A stretch of 7,300 bases of DNA from Calditrichota bacterium (GTDB lineage: Bacteria; Calditrichota; Calditrichia; RBG-13-44-9): positions 1 through 7,300 of the forward strand of contig JAFGSO010000081.1 of the NCBI GenBank assembly GCA_016934605.1. Reading direction: 5' to 3'. Each line of letters begins with the position of its first letter. Position 1 is the stretch's first letter. Made by a program: the position numbers and the translations under genes. Below, piece after piece: positions 1 through 7,047 of the stretch. The notes below the pieces were generated by a model. The model searched no databases, was not told the origin of the DNA, and worked only from the letters and a program-made list of their open reading frames with translations.

Positions 1-1560
1 AAGATTGCCTCGATTCAGCTCAAAAAAGTTGATGTTCAGGCGGGTTCAATTCTCGATACCACTCAATATGCCGAAGCCGGCCTGGCAAAAATTCTGAACC
101 GGCTTCACATTCCCACCAGAGATTTTGTGATCAGGGAAAATCTTTTGTTTGAGGAGGGTGATACCGTCAATTCTGACCTGCTGGCGGATAACGAGAGAAT
201 CCTGCGCTCATTGACCTATATTGAAGATGCCAGAATATATATTAAATCACATGGGAAGGATGAGAAAAAAGTCGATGTTCTGATAGTTATCAAAGATGTA
301 TTTCCCATTGGATTTGATCCGGTGGTTACAGACCTGAACAATTACCGATTCGAACTGTTTGATAAAAATTTTGCAGGACTCGGCACAGAACTTCGTTATA
401 AATTCTATTACAATGATGCAAAGTTCCCTCCCTGCGGCCACGAAGCTCTCTACTGGATGAACAATCTGCATGGCACTTTCATTGACGGTTTTCTACAATA
501 CCGGTATGTCTATGGAGAGACTCTGGTCAGAGTTAATTTTGCAAAAGAATTTTTAACTCCCCGGACGCGCTTCGCCGGAGGCCTGGATCTGGGTAGAATA
601 TCTGAGACGCGCATAGAAATTGAAAATGGCCTCAAAGTCAGGGTCCCAAATGCCTTTAATTTTGGTGATATCTGGGGAGGTAGAGCCTTCCAGGTTGGTG
701 ATGAAAGCAGCCGGCGTACAAATGTTCTTGCCCTGAGATACAGAAAAGATGATGTAACATCCCGGCCGTTTGTAAGTCCGGACAGTAACCGCTATTATCA
801 TGATTCCGATCTTCTGCTGGGAAGTGTGGTTTTCCGAAAATCCGAGTATTATAAAAGCAGCCTGATAAGATCTTTTGGAACTACTGAAGATATCCCGGTT
901 GGATGGTTGTATAAATTTACGGTCGGATTGGAGGCTGGTGAATTTTACGACAGACCATATTTTGGATTTGAATTTGTCCGAACCTATGTAAAAATCAGTG
1001 CGGGTTATCTCGGTTATGGAATGGGGATTGGAGCTTTTTACCACCAGCAGCGCTGGCAGCAGGGAGCCGTAAAATTTAATTCAACCTATGTAGCGCCTTT
1101 GTTAAAAAAACATGGTTTTCGATTTCGTAACATTCTTAATCTTGATATCACTTTGGGGATCAGACAATCTGAGAGAGAATATATTGATGTGGATGCCGAG
1201 ATCCGTGGCATATCAGATTTCGAATTATCTGGCAAGAATAAGATGGTTCTGAGTCTGGAATCAATCGCTTTTTCTCCATGGGAACTGGCCGGTTTCCGTT
1301 TTGCATTCTATGCTTTTTCTGATTTTGGTTTTCTTTCAGATGATCGCCATTTTAACCGAAGTGATTTCTATGGCATTGCCGGCCTGGGATGCCGGATCAG
1401 AAATGAGAGTCTGGTATTTAATACACTGGTGCTCAGAATCGGCTATTATCCGCGGGTGCCTGATGGTTACAGCCAGTGGAAATTCGATTTGTCTTCAAAG
1501 GATCCACGGTTTTTTACGGATATTCACACATTGAAACCCCATCTGATTACCTATGAATAA
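1..1560 (+). CDS. POTRA/beta-barrel outer-membrane protein (BamA/TamA-like), 5'-truncated by window edge
   Basis: The frame is open from base 1 to the TAA at 1558-1560, so 519 C-terminal residues are visible and the start lies upstream. The GTG at 127 falls inside a conserved motif and is not the real start. Visible residues about 42-103 look like a POTRA repeat: 'VIRENLLFEEGD', a helix with 'NERILRSLTYIEDARI', then the strand 'VDVLIVIKDVFPI'. From about residue 115 the sequence alternates aromatic and polar residues, as in a transmembrane beta-barrel, opening with 'FDKNFAGLG'. The late strands 'GFRFAFYAFSDFGFL' (about 431-445) and 'IRNESLVFNTLVLRIGYYP' (about 466-484) recall the last strands of Omp85-like proteins in Bacteroidota and relatives. 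The protein should sit in the outer membrane with its POTRA in the periplasm. A role in outer-membrane protein or lipid insertion, or in secretion, is inference. The C-terminus ends in Tyr-Glu, not the terminal Phe/Trp typical of BamA, so it is probably a divergent family member and not BamA itself. Any signal peptide lies outside the window. Confidence 0.8.
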   Translation, partial: KIASIQLKKVDVQAGSILDTTQYAEAGLAKILNRLHIPTRDFVIRENLLFEEGDTVNSDLLADNERILRSLTYIEDARIYIKSHGKDEKKVDVLIVIKDVFPIGFDPVVTDLNNYRFELFDKNFAGLGTELRYKFYYNDAKFPPCGHEALYWMNNLHGTFIDGFLQYRYVYGETLVRVNFAKEFLTPRTRFAGGLDLGRISETRIEIENGLKVRVPNAFNFGDIWGGRAFQVGDESSRRTNVLALRYRKDDVTSRPFVSPDSNRYYHDSDLLLGSVVFRKSEYYKSSLIRSFGTTEDIPVGWLYKFTVGLEAGEFYDRPYFGFEFVRTYVKISAGYLGYGMGIGAFYHQQRWQQGAVKFNSTYVAPLLKKHGFRFRNILNLDITLGIRQSEREYIDVDAEIRGISDFELSGKNKMVLSLESIAFSPWELAGFRFAFYAFSDFGFLSDDRHFNRSDFYGIAGLGCRIRNESLVFNTLVLRIGYYPRVPDGYSQWKFDLSSKDPRFFTDIHTLKPHLITYE

Positions 1561-1581
1561 TAAATTTAGACCCCCGCTTCG

Positions 1582-1648
1582 CCCTGTTGCAAAAACCGGA
1601 AATGATCATCATTAAAGCAAACAGGGTCCGGTTTCCTTAATCCGGAAA
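1582..1648 (+). terminator. Competing inverted repeats after the outer-membrane protein gene; possible 3'-end structure
   Basis: Three pairings overlap 21 bases after the stop codon. Stem 1 pairs CCCTGTTGC (1582-1590) with GCAAACAGGG (1617-1626), nine base pairs with one bulged A. Stem 2 pairs AAACCGGA (1593-1600) with TCCGGTTT (1627-1634), eight perfect pairs. Stem 3 pairs TTTCC (1632-1636) with GGAAA (1644-1648). The arms of stems 1 and 2 interleave, and stem 3 shares bases with stem 2, so the stems should largely exclude one another. No uninterrupted T-tract follows directly, so this is not a classic intrinsic terminator. The position suggests a transcript end or 3' stability element, which is inference. 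T5 tracts occur only from 1677 onward. Confidence 0.35.
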
Positions 1649-1786
1649 TATTAGTCATTATCCACATTCATTGTGCTTTTTGTTACTTTTTACTTGAACC
1701 GTTTTTGATTATGAGTAAATTATGGTCACGAAAATTTTAGTTTGATTAATTTAGAAGCTTTAACACGAATATGCATTGATCTAAAT

Positions 1787-1813
1787 CTCTTTGTTCTATG
1801 TGGCTCTGTGGCT
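1787..1813. repeat. Degenerate 9-base-phased CTCTGTG-type intergenic repeat
   Basis: Three consecutive 9-base units read CTCTTTGTT, CTATGTGGC and TCTGTGGCT. They resemble, from memory, the CTCTGTGTT/CTCTGTGGC type of low-complexity repeat scattered between genes in many bacterial and archaeal genomes. Read on the minus strand, the surroundings give the tokens typical of spurious proteins from such repeats: 'ATEPHRTKRF' across this site, 'SADLADL' near 1883-1903 and 'IRVKAS' near 1750-1770. That suggests a wider mosaic of worn repeats from about 1755 to 1905. Its function is unknown, and the match was made by eye, without a search. Confidence 0.4.
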
Positions 1814-1882
1814 ATTAATATGCCGCAGACACATGACACCGAAAAGAACTTACTATAAAGAAAAAATCGGCCAAAGGGCAGA

Positions 1883-1899
1883 TCCGCCAAATCGGCGGA
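1883..1899. repeat. GC-rich hairpin in AT-rich intergenic DNA
   Basis: TCCGCC (1883-1888) and GGCGGA (1894-1899) form a perfect six-base-pair stem around the loop AAATC. On the plus strand no T-run follows. On the minus strand a T-run corresponding to the A-run at 1860-1866 lies about 17 bases past the stem, too far for a standard terminator. It may simply be part of the repeat mosaic around it. Confidence 0.35.
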
Positions 1900-2010
1900 A
1901 AATATAAGAGAAAAGAATACAACAATCATAAAAGTTCATTAGTTTTACGGATGAGATGCGACAAAATAAAATTCAGATCATTCTCAAACGGTACATTCTC
2001 TCATTTTATT

Positions 2011-2025
2011 AAAGTGCTTCACTTT
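2011..2025. repeat. Small hairpin upstream of mrpA
   Basis: AAAGTG (2011-2016) and CACTTT (2020-2025) form a six-base-pair stem with a three-base CTT loop, about 120 bases before the mrpA start. It could be an operator-like palindrome or a leader hairpin, but nothing in the sequence ties it to a regulator, and a short palindrome like this can arise by chance in AT-rich DNA. Confidence 0.25.
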
Positions 2026-2143
2026 GTGCCCTGGTATCATGGGTTGATGAACTATTCAGGTTATTATTTCTATACTCATAAGTGCAATAATTAATCGGCA
2101 GCGGCTTTTCAGAAATTCCTGACACCCTTAGAAAAAGAACTGA

Positions 2144-4438
2144 ATGCAGATGTTCTCAATATACCTCATGCTGATTTTTTTTCTGCTGACACCACTTGTT
2201 TCCCCACTCTTTAAATTTTTCAAAGAGAAGGCAAACTGGGTGCTTGCCGTTTTCCCGGCACTTTTTTTTATTTCAATGATGATGATGATTCCGACCATTC
2301 AGTACGGACCGAAAATCATCTCTCTTCAATGGGTTCCATCAATTGGCGTAAATCTTGATTTTGTATTTGACGGATTAAGTATACTTTTCGCCCTGCTGGT
2401 AAGCGGCATCGGAATACTGATTTTTATATATGCCGGCAGTTACCTGAAGAACCACCCTCTGATATCACGATTTTATGTTTTCCTGTTTATCTTCATGGCA
2501 TCCATGCTGGGACTGGTCCTTTCCGATAATATTATTCTGCTTTTTATTTTCTGGGAAGCGACCAGCATCAGTTCTTATCTGCTTATCGGATTCGATCATG
2601 AAAATCCGGAGGCCAGGAAGGCGGCTCTGAAAGCATTATTGATTACCGGATTGGGAGGTCTGTCTCTGATGGCCGGACTTATTTTGCTGGGGAGCATTAC
2701 CGGATCGTATACTATTTCCGGCATGAATCCCGTAACGGCAAATTCACCGCTTTATGGCCTGACGCTTTTTCTGATTCTCCTGGGAGCATTTACCAAATCT
2801 GCCCAGTTTCCATTTCATTTCTGGTTGCCGGGTGCTATGAAAGCTCCAACCCCGGTCAGTGCCTACCTGCATTCTGCTACCATGGTAAAAGCCGGCGTTT
2901 TTCTTCTGATGCGGCTGAATCCTATCCTGGGCGGCACCGCCGATTGGCACCTGTGGGTGACTCTTGCCGGAACAACCACCATGTTAACAGGATCCGTCCT
3001 GACTCTCGGCCAGAAAGATATGAAAGGTCTCCTTGCTTCTACCACCATTATAGCGCTGGGTATACTGGTTACTCTGATTGGATTAAGTACTTCGCTTGCA
3101 GCAAAAGCTGCACTGGTATTTCTGTTAGTCCATTCGCTATACAAAGGTTCGCTGTTTTTGGTCGTGGGAATAATTGACCATGAAACCGGCACCCGTGATA
3201 TCACTAAACTGCACAGTCTTACCTGGGTGTTACCTTTCAGCGCATTTTCAGCTGTTCTGGCCGCATTTTCTATGTCGGGATTTCCACCCCTACTGGGCTT
3301 TATCAGCAAGGAACTACTTTACGAGGCCAAGATACAGGCACCTTCGGCAGGTGAAATAATTCTGATAACCGGATTTCTGGCGAATGCCGTCAATGTTACC
3401 GTTGCTGCCCTTATTGCAATTAAGCCATTCCTGGGTCGGAAAAAGAAAATTTCCCATCACATCCACGAAGTCCCCTTTTCTCTATGGCTGGCACCGTTTC
3501 TGATGGCAGTTGCCGGGCTGCTGTTTGGATTTTTTTCGGATTCACTGGGACGTTTAATCATTTCACCGGCTCTGGCCGTAATACATGCTGAGCCGACTGT
3601 GGTGAAGCTGAAAATGTGGCATGGCGTAAATGAAGTTTTTCTGCTGAGTGTTATTACCGTCCTGACCGGAATTATTTTTTATTTTCTCTACCCGCAATTT
3701 ATCCGTATGGCCGGAAAATTATCCCGTCTTCGCAGATTTTCAATATCCACTATTTATGAGCGATTCCTGACCGGTTTTCAGAAATTCAGTTATAGGGTTA
3801 CCGTTTTTCTTCAAAATGGTCGACTCCGCTACTACCTGATGTCTGTTCTGATAGCCATGATCTTGCTGGTCTTATTATTTATATTCCCCTTCAGCGAGAT
3901 TGAATGGAAACTGGAGATTACAGATATATATTTTTTTGATCTGGCGCTGGTTGTTCTGATCCTGATCGCTGCTGCACTGGTACTCTTCACATCATCACGA
4001 CTAACCGCCATAGTGGCTCTGGGAATAATCGGGTACGGGGTAGCCCTGATTTATGCGCTATATGGAGCTCCGGATCTGGCGATTACACAACTGCTCATTG
4101 AAACATTAATTGTGATTCTGTTTGCTCTGGTAATTTTTCGGCTACCCAATTTCAGAAGTTTTTCCGGAAAATTAACGCGCTGGCGTGATGCCTTTATTGC
4201 GCTGGCCAGCGGTGCTGTTGTAACAATACTGACTCTGAAAGCAGGGAGTCTCCAGTTTCATCCCAATATATCAGGCTATTTTCTGGAAAAAAGTTATCGG
4301 GAAGCTTATGGCAAAAATGTGGTAAATGTTATTCTGGTGGATTTCCGGGCTCTGGATACACTGGGAGAAATAACAGTGCTCACAGTTGCGGCCATTGGCG
4401 TTTTTGCCCTGCTGAAATTAAAAAGGAAACAAAAATAA
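2144..4438 (+). CDS. mrpA: Mrp Na+/H+ antiporter subunit A (with MbhD- and MbhE-like C-terminal parts)
   Basis: This is the largest subunit of the Mrp cation/proton antiporter, a polytopic inner-membrane protein of 764 residues, near the family's usual length of about 800. Residues about 70-430 form the NuoL/M/N-type antiporter core. It keeps Glu138 ('FWEATS'), Lys218 ('FTKSAQFPFHFWLP'), Lys249 ('HSATMVKAG'), His330/Lys334 ('VHSLYKGSLF') and Lys389 ('FISKELLYE'), which match the proton-path residues of the family. After several more helices and a charged stretch (about 520-562), residues about 597-667 carry the MbhD-like domain with 'YGAPDLAITQLLIETL'. Residues about 685-757 carry the MbhE-like part with 'VDFRALDTLGEITVL'. 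MrpA is thus intact and not split. The ATG at 2144 is the first possible start, because an in-frame TGA sits directly before it (2141-2143). ATG 2150 is an alternative. No clear Shine-Dalgarno precedes it, only an A-rich AGAAAAAGAA. The stop codon abuts the mrpB start. Confidence 0.96.
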   Translation: MQMFSIYLMLIFFLLTPLVSPLFKFFKEKANWVLAVFPALFFISMMMMIPTIQYGPKIISLQWVPSIGVNLDFVFDGLSILFALLVSGIGILIFIYAGSYLKNHPLISRFYVFLFIFMASMLGLVLSDNIILLFIFWEATSISSYLLIGFDHENPEARKAALKALLITGLGGLSLMAGLILLGSITGSYTISGMNPVTANSPLYGLTLFLILLGAFTKSAQFPFHFWLPGAMKAPTPVSAYLHSATMVKAGVFLLMRLNPILGGTADWHLWVTLAGTTTMLTGSVLTLGQKDMKGLLASTTIIALGILVTLIGLSTSLAAKAALVFLLVHSLYKGSLFLVVGIIDHETGTRDITKLHSLTWVLPFSAFSAVLAAFSMSGFPPLLGFISKELLYEAKIQAPSAGEIILITGFLANAVNVTVAALIAIKPFLGRKKKISHHIHEVPFSLWLAPFLMAVAGLLFGFFSDSLGRLIISPALAVIHAEPTVVKLKMWHGVNEVFLLSVITVLTGIIFYFLYPQFIRMAGKLSRLRRFSISTIYERFLTGFQKFSYRVTVFLQNGRLRYYLMSVLIAMILLVLLFIFPFSEIEWKLEITDIYFFDLALVVLILIAAALVLFTSSRLTAIVALGIIGYGVALIYALYGAPDLAITQLLIETLIVILFALVIFRLPNFRSFSGKLTRWRDAFIALASGAVVTILTLKAGSLQFHPNISGYFLEKSYREAYGKNVVNVILVDFRALDTLGEITVLTVAAIGVFALLKLKRKQK

Positions 4439-4858
4439 ATGTATCCACTTATTTTCAGAATCACTTCAAGATACCTGCTACCGATTTTCCTGCTGTTTTC
4501 ACTCATCGTGTTGTACCAGGGACATAATGCTCCGGGAGGTGGATTTATTGGTGGTCTTCTGGCTGCTACCGCTTTCATCATGTCTGCACTTGCCTATGGA
4601 GGGAAAACAGCACGGAAAAAGTTGAAGTTTAATCCCGCCACACTGGTGATGTTAGGACTTTTGACGGCTGTCTTCAGTGGAATACTTTCGCTTTTAAAAG
4701 GAGATCCTTTTCTGACAGGATTGTGGATTCACATACATCTTCCTTTAATCGGCGAACTCCACCTGGGGACTCCATTGCTGTTCGACCTGGGAATTTTTCT
4801 GACGGTTATTGGAATTACACTCTGGATTAGTTTCGGTTTGCTGGAGGAAAATGAGTAA
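4439..4858 (+). CDS. mrpB: Mrp Na+/H+ antiporter subunit B
   Basis: This small inner-membrane subunit has 139 residues, the normal family length. The diagnostic segment is 'LYQGHNAPGGGFIGGLLAA' at residues 25-43, where the Gly-His-Asn-Ala-Pro-Gly-Gly-Gly-Phe core is the MnhB signature. About four hydrophobic helices follow from the pattern, around residues 9-26, 34-53, 67-86 and 111-134. MrpB is required for antiport in Mrp systems studied so far and packs in the complex with the C-terminal part of MrpA and the small subunits. The ATG begins directly after the mrpA stop (TAAATG), with AAGGA at 4423-4427 as a plausible ribosome site, so translation is probably coupled to mrpA. Confidence 0.95.
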   Translation: MYPLIFRITSRYLLPIFLLFSLIVLYQGHNAPGGGFIGGLLAATAFIMSALAYGGKTARKKLKFNPATLVMLGLLTAVFSGILSLLKGDPFLTGLWIHIHLPLIGELHLGTPLLFDLGIFLTVIGITLWISFGLLEENE

Positions 4859-5205
4859 TGGAAACGATTCTTTCCTTACTGATAGGAGGATTATTTGCAG
4901 CGGGAATTTATTCTATTCTCAGGCGGAGTATTGTTAAACTGGTGATCGGCCTGATTATGCTGAGCCAGTCGGTAAATCTGCTGATTCTTACTGCTGCAGG
5001 ACTAACCCGGGGAAATCCACCCCTTCTACCAAAAGAAGGATTCGTTACCGGACAGGGATATGCAGATCCACTGCCCCAGGCACTTGTGCTCACAGCCATT
5101 GTAATCAGTTTTGGTGTCATTTCCTTTACTCTGGTTTTATTATACCGCGCCCATCAAAAATTGGGAACGGATGATCTTGATAAAATGGGGGAGAGCGACC
5201 AATGA
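4858..5205 (+). CDS. mrpC: Mrp Na+/H+ antiporter subunit C (NuoK-like)
   Basis: This 115-residue inner-membrane protein is the homologue of complex I subunit NuoK. It has three predicted helices, about residues 3-20, 27-48 and 73-97. The family pattern 'LIMLSQSVNLLIL' lies at 32-44, and the strongly conserved 'DPLPQALVLTAIVI' at 70-83. The tail after residue 100 is charged and short. It lies in the middle of the operon. Its ATG overlaps the mrpB stop by one base (TAATG), with a strong GGAGG at 4843-4847 inside the end of mrpB. In the antiporter it contributes to the lateral proton path between the large subunits (family knowledge). Confidence 0.95.
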   Translation: METILSLLIGGLFAAGIYSILRRSIVKLVIGLIMLSQSVNLLILTAAGLTRGNPPLLPKEGFVTGQGYADPLPQALVLTAIVISFGVISFTLVLLYRAHQKLGTDDLDKMGESDQ

Positions 5206-6704
5206 TGCCGGAGCTTATTTTTCCTCTTCTGATTCCCTTGCTGACCGGAATTCTGCTGTTCATGAGCCGGAAATACCTGAGAGTTCAGACTTCACTGTCC
5301 CTTGCTGGTTCGCTGATATTCCTGGCTTCTTCCCTCATCCTGCTGTTCACCGTACTGGAAAAAGATATCATTACACTCCAGTTAGGAAACTGGCCGGCAC
5401 CTTTTGGAATTACCCTGGTATGTGACCTTCTTTCTGCCATAATGTTGGTGCTCTCGGCCATAATAACTCTGGTCATTGTCATTTATTCGCTGCTGACTGT
5501 TGATGATTCCAGAAAAAAATACGGTTATTTCTCATTGATTTTTATGCTGATGTTCGGAATAAGCGGTTCTTTTCTTACCGGAGACCTTTTTAATTTATAT
5601 GTCTGGTTTGAAGTGATGCTAATGGCCTCGTTTGTTCTGATGGTACTGGGAGGAGAAAGAGCTCAGCTGGAAGGTGCCGTCAAATATGTCTCCCTCAACC
5701 TGATCGGATCTTTCATTTTTCTGAGTGGAGTGGGTATCCTTTACGGAAAGATGGGAACACTGAATATGGCCGATCTGGCTGCAAAACTTAGTCTTGAACC
5801 CGGATCAGCACTTGTTTCAAGTTCGGCCATGCTGTTCCTGGTTGCCTTCAGCATCAAAGCAGCAGCATTTCCGTTTTATTTCTGGCTTCCCGCTTCTTAT
5901 CATACACCACCGGCAGCTGTTTCAGCCCTGTTTGCCGGACTGCTAACGAAAGTGGGTGTATATGCCTTGATTCGCATTTTTACGCTGATCTTTATTCAGG
6001 ATATTGCCTCCACTCATCAGATAATCCTGGTTATCGCCGGCCTTACCATGATCTTTGGCGTACTGGGTGCTGCATCTCAATTCGAAGTAAGACGTATACT
6101 TTCCTTTCATATTATCAGTCAGATCGGCTATATGCTCATGGGTCTGGGACTGTTTACATCGCTGGCACTTGCCGGTTCTATTTTTTACATCATGCACCAT
6201 ATCATTGTGAAAACAAATCTGTTTCTAACGGCAGGAGTCATTCAGCTTTTTCATGGCAGCAGTGATCTGAAAAAAACAGGGGGGCTCTTTAGAAAATCAC
6301 CGCTGCTGGCGTTTACTTTTCTTATTCCGGCCCTTTCTCTGGCCGGTATTCCTCCTCTCTCCGGTTTCTGGGCTAAATTCACCCTGATAAAAGCCGGACT
6401 GGATCTGAACAGCATGTGGATTGTCGTCACTGCACTGCTGGTAAGCCTGGTAACTCTTTATTCAATGACAAAAATCTGGTCTGAAGCATTCTGGAAGCCA
6501 CATTCAGGAAACTCGGGAATAACCAGCGAAGTATCCACTCCCCGCTGGAAATTAAATATTGCCGGTTTTGGGCCCATGATATTCTTACTTACCATAACCC
6601 TGATAATCGGTCTGTTTTCGGAACCGTTCTTTCAGCTTGCTTTCAGAACTGCGGAGCAGCTCCTCCACCCGGAGTATTATATAGATGCTGTGTTGAGAAA
6701 ATAA
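5202..6704 (+). CDS. mrpD: Mrp Na+/H+ antiporter subunit D
   Basis: This is the second large NuoL/M/N-type subunit, 500 residues with about 14 membrane helices, the standard length. Family residues in the proton channel are present: Glu137 ('VWFEVMLMASF'), Lys219 ('FSIKAAAFPFYFWLP'), Lys250 ('LLTKVGVYALIRI'), His332-His333 and Lys337 ('MHHIIVKTNLF'), and Lys392 ('GFWAKFTLIKAG'). The C-terminus 'HPEYYIDAVL' is also typical of MrpD. The start overlaps the mrpC stop in ATGA at 5202-5205, with a strong GGGGGAGAG at 5187-5195. A tandem ATG at 5205 is an alternative that would remove one residue. The sequence separates clearly from MrpA, since it lacks the MbhD/MbhE extension, and from NuoM/N by its neighbours. 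Confidence 0.96.
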   Translation: MMPELIFPLLIPLLTGILLFMSRKYLRVQTSLSLAGSLIFLASSLILLFTVLEKDIITLQLGNWPAPFGITLVCDLLSAIMLVLSAIITLVIVIYSLLTVDDSRKKYGYFSLIFMLMFGISGSFLTGDLFNLYVWFEVMLMASFVLMVLGGERAQLEGAVKYVSLNLIGSFIFLSGVGILYGKMGTLNMADLAAKLSLEPGSALVSSSAMLFLVAFSIKAAAFPFYFWLPASYHTPPAAVSALFAGLLTKVGVYALIRIFTLIFIQDIASTHQIILVIAGLTMIFGVLGAASQFEVRRILSFHIISQIGYMLMGLGLFTSLALAGSIFYIMHHIIVKTNLFLTAGVIQLFHGSSDLKKTGGLFRKSPLLAFTFLIPALSLAGIPPLSGFWAKFTLIKAGLDLNSMWIVVTALLVSLVTLYSMTKIWSEAFWKPHSGNSGITSEVSTPRWKLNIAGFGPMIFLLTITLIIGLFSEPFFQLAFRTAEQLLHPEYYIDAVLRK

Positions 6705-6720
6705 CAGGATAGTGTGATTT

Positions 6721-7047
6721 ATGAAAAAAATTGTAAAAATAATCTCCTTCGTTTTTTTCTATATATGGGAAGTGATTCTCTCAAATTTTCGTGTTGCTTA
6801 CGATATTCTTACACCCAGACATCGCATGAATCCGGGGATTATAGCCCTTCCCCTGGAAGAACACACCGATCTGGAACTTATGGCAATTTTTAATCTGATT
6901 ACCATGACTCCGGGAACGCTCTCACTTGAGATATCACCGGATCGTAAATTCCTCTATATCCATGCCATGTATGTGAAAAATCCGGATGTTCTGAGAAATG
7001 AATTGAAAAATAAAATCGAGAAACGCATCCTGGAGATTTTCAGATGA
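6721..7047 (+). CDS. mrpE: Mrp Na+/H+ antiporter subunit E, short form
   Basis: The protein has 108 residues, while better-known MrpE proteins such as those of Bacillus are around 158. The conserved body is present: one hydrophobic N-terminal helix (residues 5-20), 'NPGIIALPL' (37-45), 'LITMTPGTLSLEIS' (59-72) and 'RKFLYIHAM' (75-83), then a charged C-terminal helix. The usual first 45-55 residues, which carry further membrane helices, are missing. This is not a wrong start call: an in-frame TGA stands at 6715-6717, and only 16 bases separate the gene from mrpD. AGGA at 6706-6709 is a plausible ribosome site. The gene overlaps mrpF by four bases (ATGA). MrpE helps assembly and activity of the complex, and the conserved soluble part suggests this short version is functional, which is inference. 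Confidence 0.92.
   Translation: MKKIVKIISFVFFYIWEVILSNFRVAYDILTPRHRMNPGIIALPLEEHTDLELMAIFNLITMTPGTLSLEISPDRKFLYIHAMYVKNPDVLRNELKNKIEKRILEIFR

Larger units (their letters stand above)
1561..2143. other. 583-base AT-rich intergenic region without a credible gene
   Basis: This stretch separates the outer-membrane protein gene from the mrp operon, both on the plus strand. It is visibly richer in A/T than the flanking genes and has no frame with a good start, ribosome site and protein-like composition. It contains competing inverted repeats right after the first gene (1582-1648), T-rich tracts at 1677-1681 and 1687-1691, and a degenerate 9-base-phased repeat (1787-1813). It also contains a GC-rich hairpin (1883-1899) and a small hairpin (2011-2025). 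The mrp promoter should lie in the distal part. A TATACT hexamer at 2071-2076 could be a -10 box, but its nearest -35-like sequence (TTGATG, 2044-2049) is 21 bases away, so I do not call a promoter. I recognise no known riboswitch. Confidence 0.7.

Noticed and set aside
553..1044. Minus-strand 163-codon open frame
   Set aside because: It lies wholly inside the outer-membrane protein frame, which has clear POTRA and barrel features. The antisense translation shows no recognisable domain.
1582..1634. H-type pseudoknot from the interleaved stems
   Set aside because: There is no linker between the 3' arms of the two stems, so crossing a nine-pair stem is sterically unlikely. Alternative hairpins fit better.
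1663..1691. CACA/TGTG hairpin followed by T5 tracts as an intrinsic terminator
   Set aside because: The stem has only four base pairs, two of them A-T, and the T-stretch is interrupted by GTTAC, so it is too weak to call.
1694..1721. Possible promoter TTGAAC (1694-1699) with TAAATT (1716-1721), spacing 16
   Set aside because: Each box matches the consensus at only four of six positions, such matches are expected by chance in AT-rich DNA, and the site lies more than 400 bases before mrpA.
1726..1929. Minus-strand 67-codon open frame in the intergenic region
   Set aside because: It reads through the degenerate CTCTGTG-type repeat and a GC-rich hairpin, gives the low-complexity tokens of spurious repeat proteins, and has no convincing ribosome site.
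2863..3309. Minus-strand 148-codon open frame within mrpA
   Set aside because: It is antisense to the most conserved part of MrpA, including the lysine-bearing channel helices, and has the composition of a shadow frame.
5111..5425. Plus-strand 104-codon open frame across the mrpC/mrpD junction
   Set aside because: It overlaps both genes in another frame, starts inside mrpC with no ribosome site, and encodes no recognisable protein.
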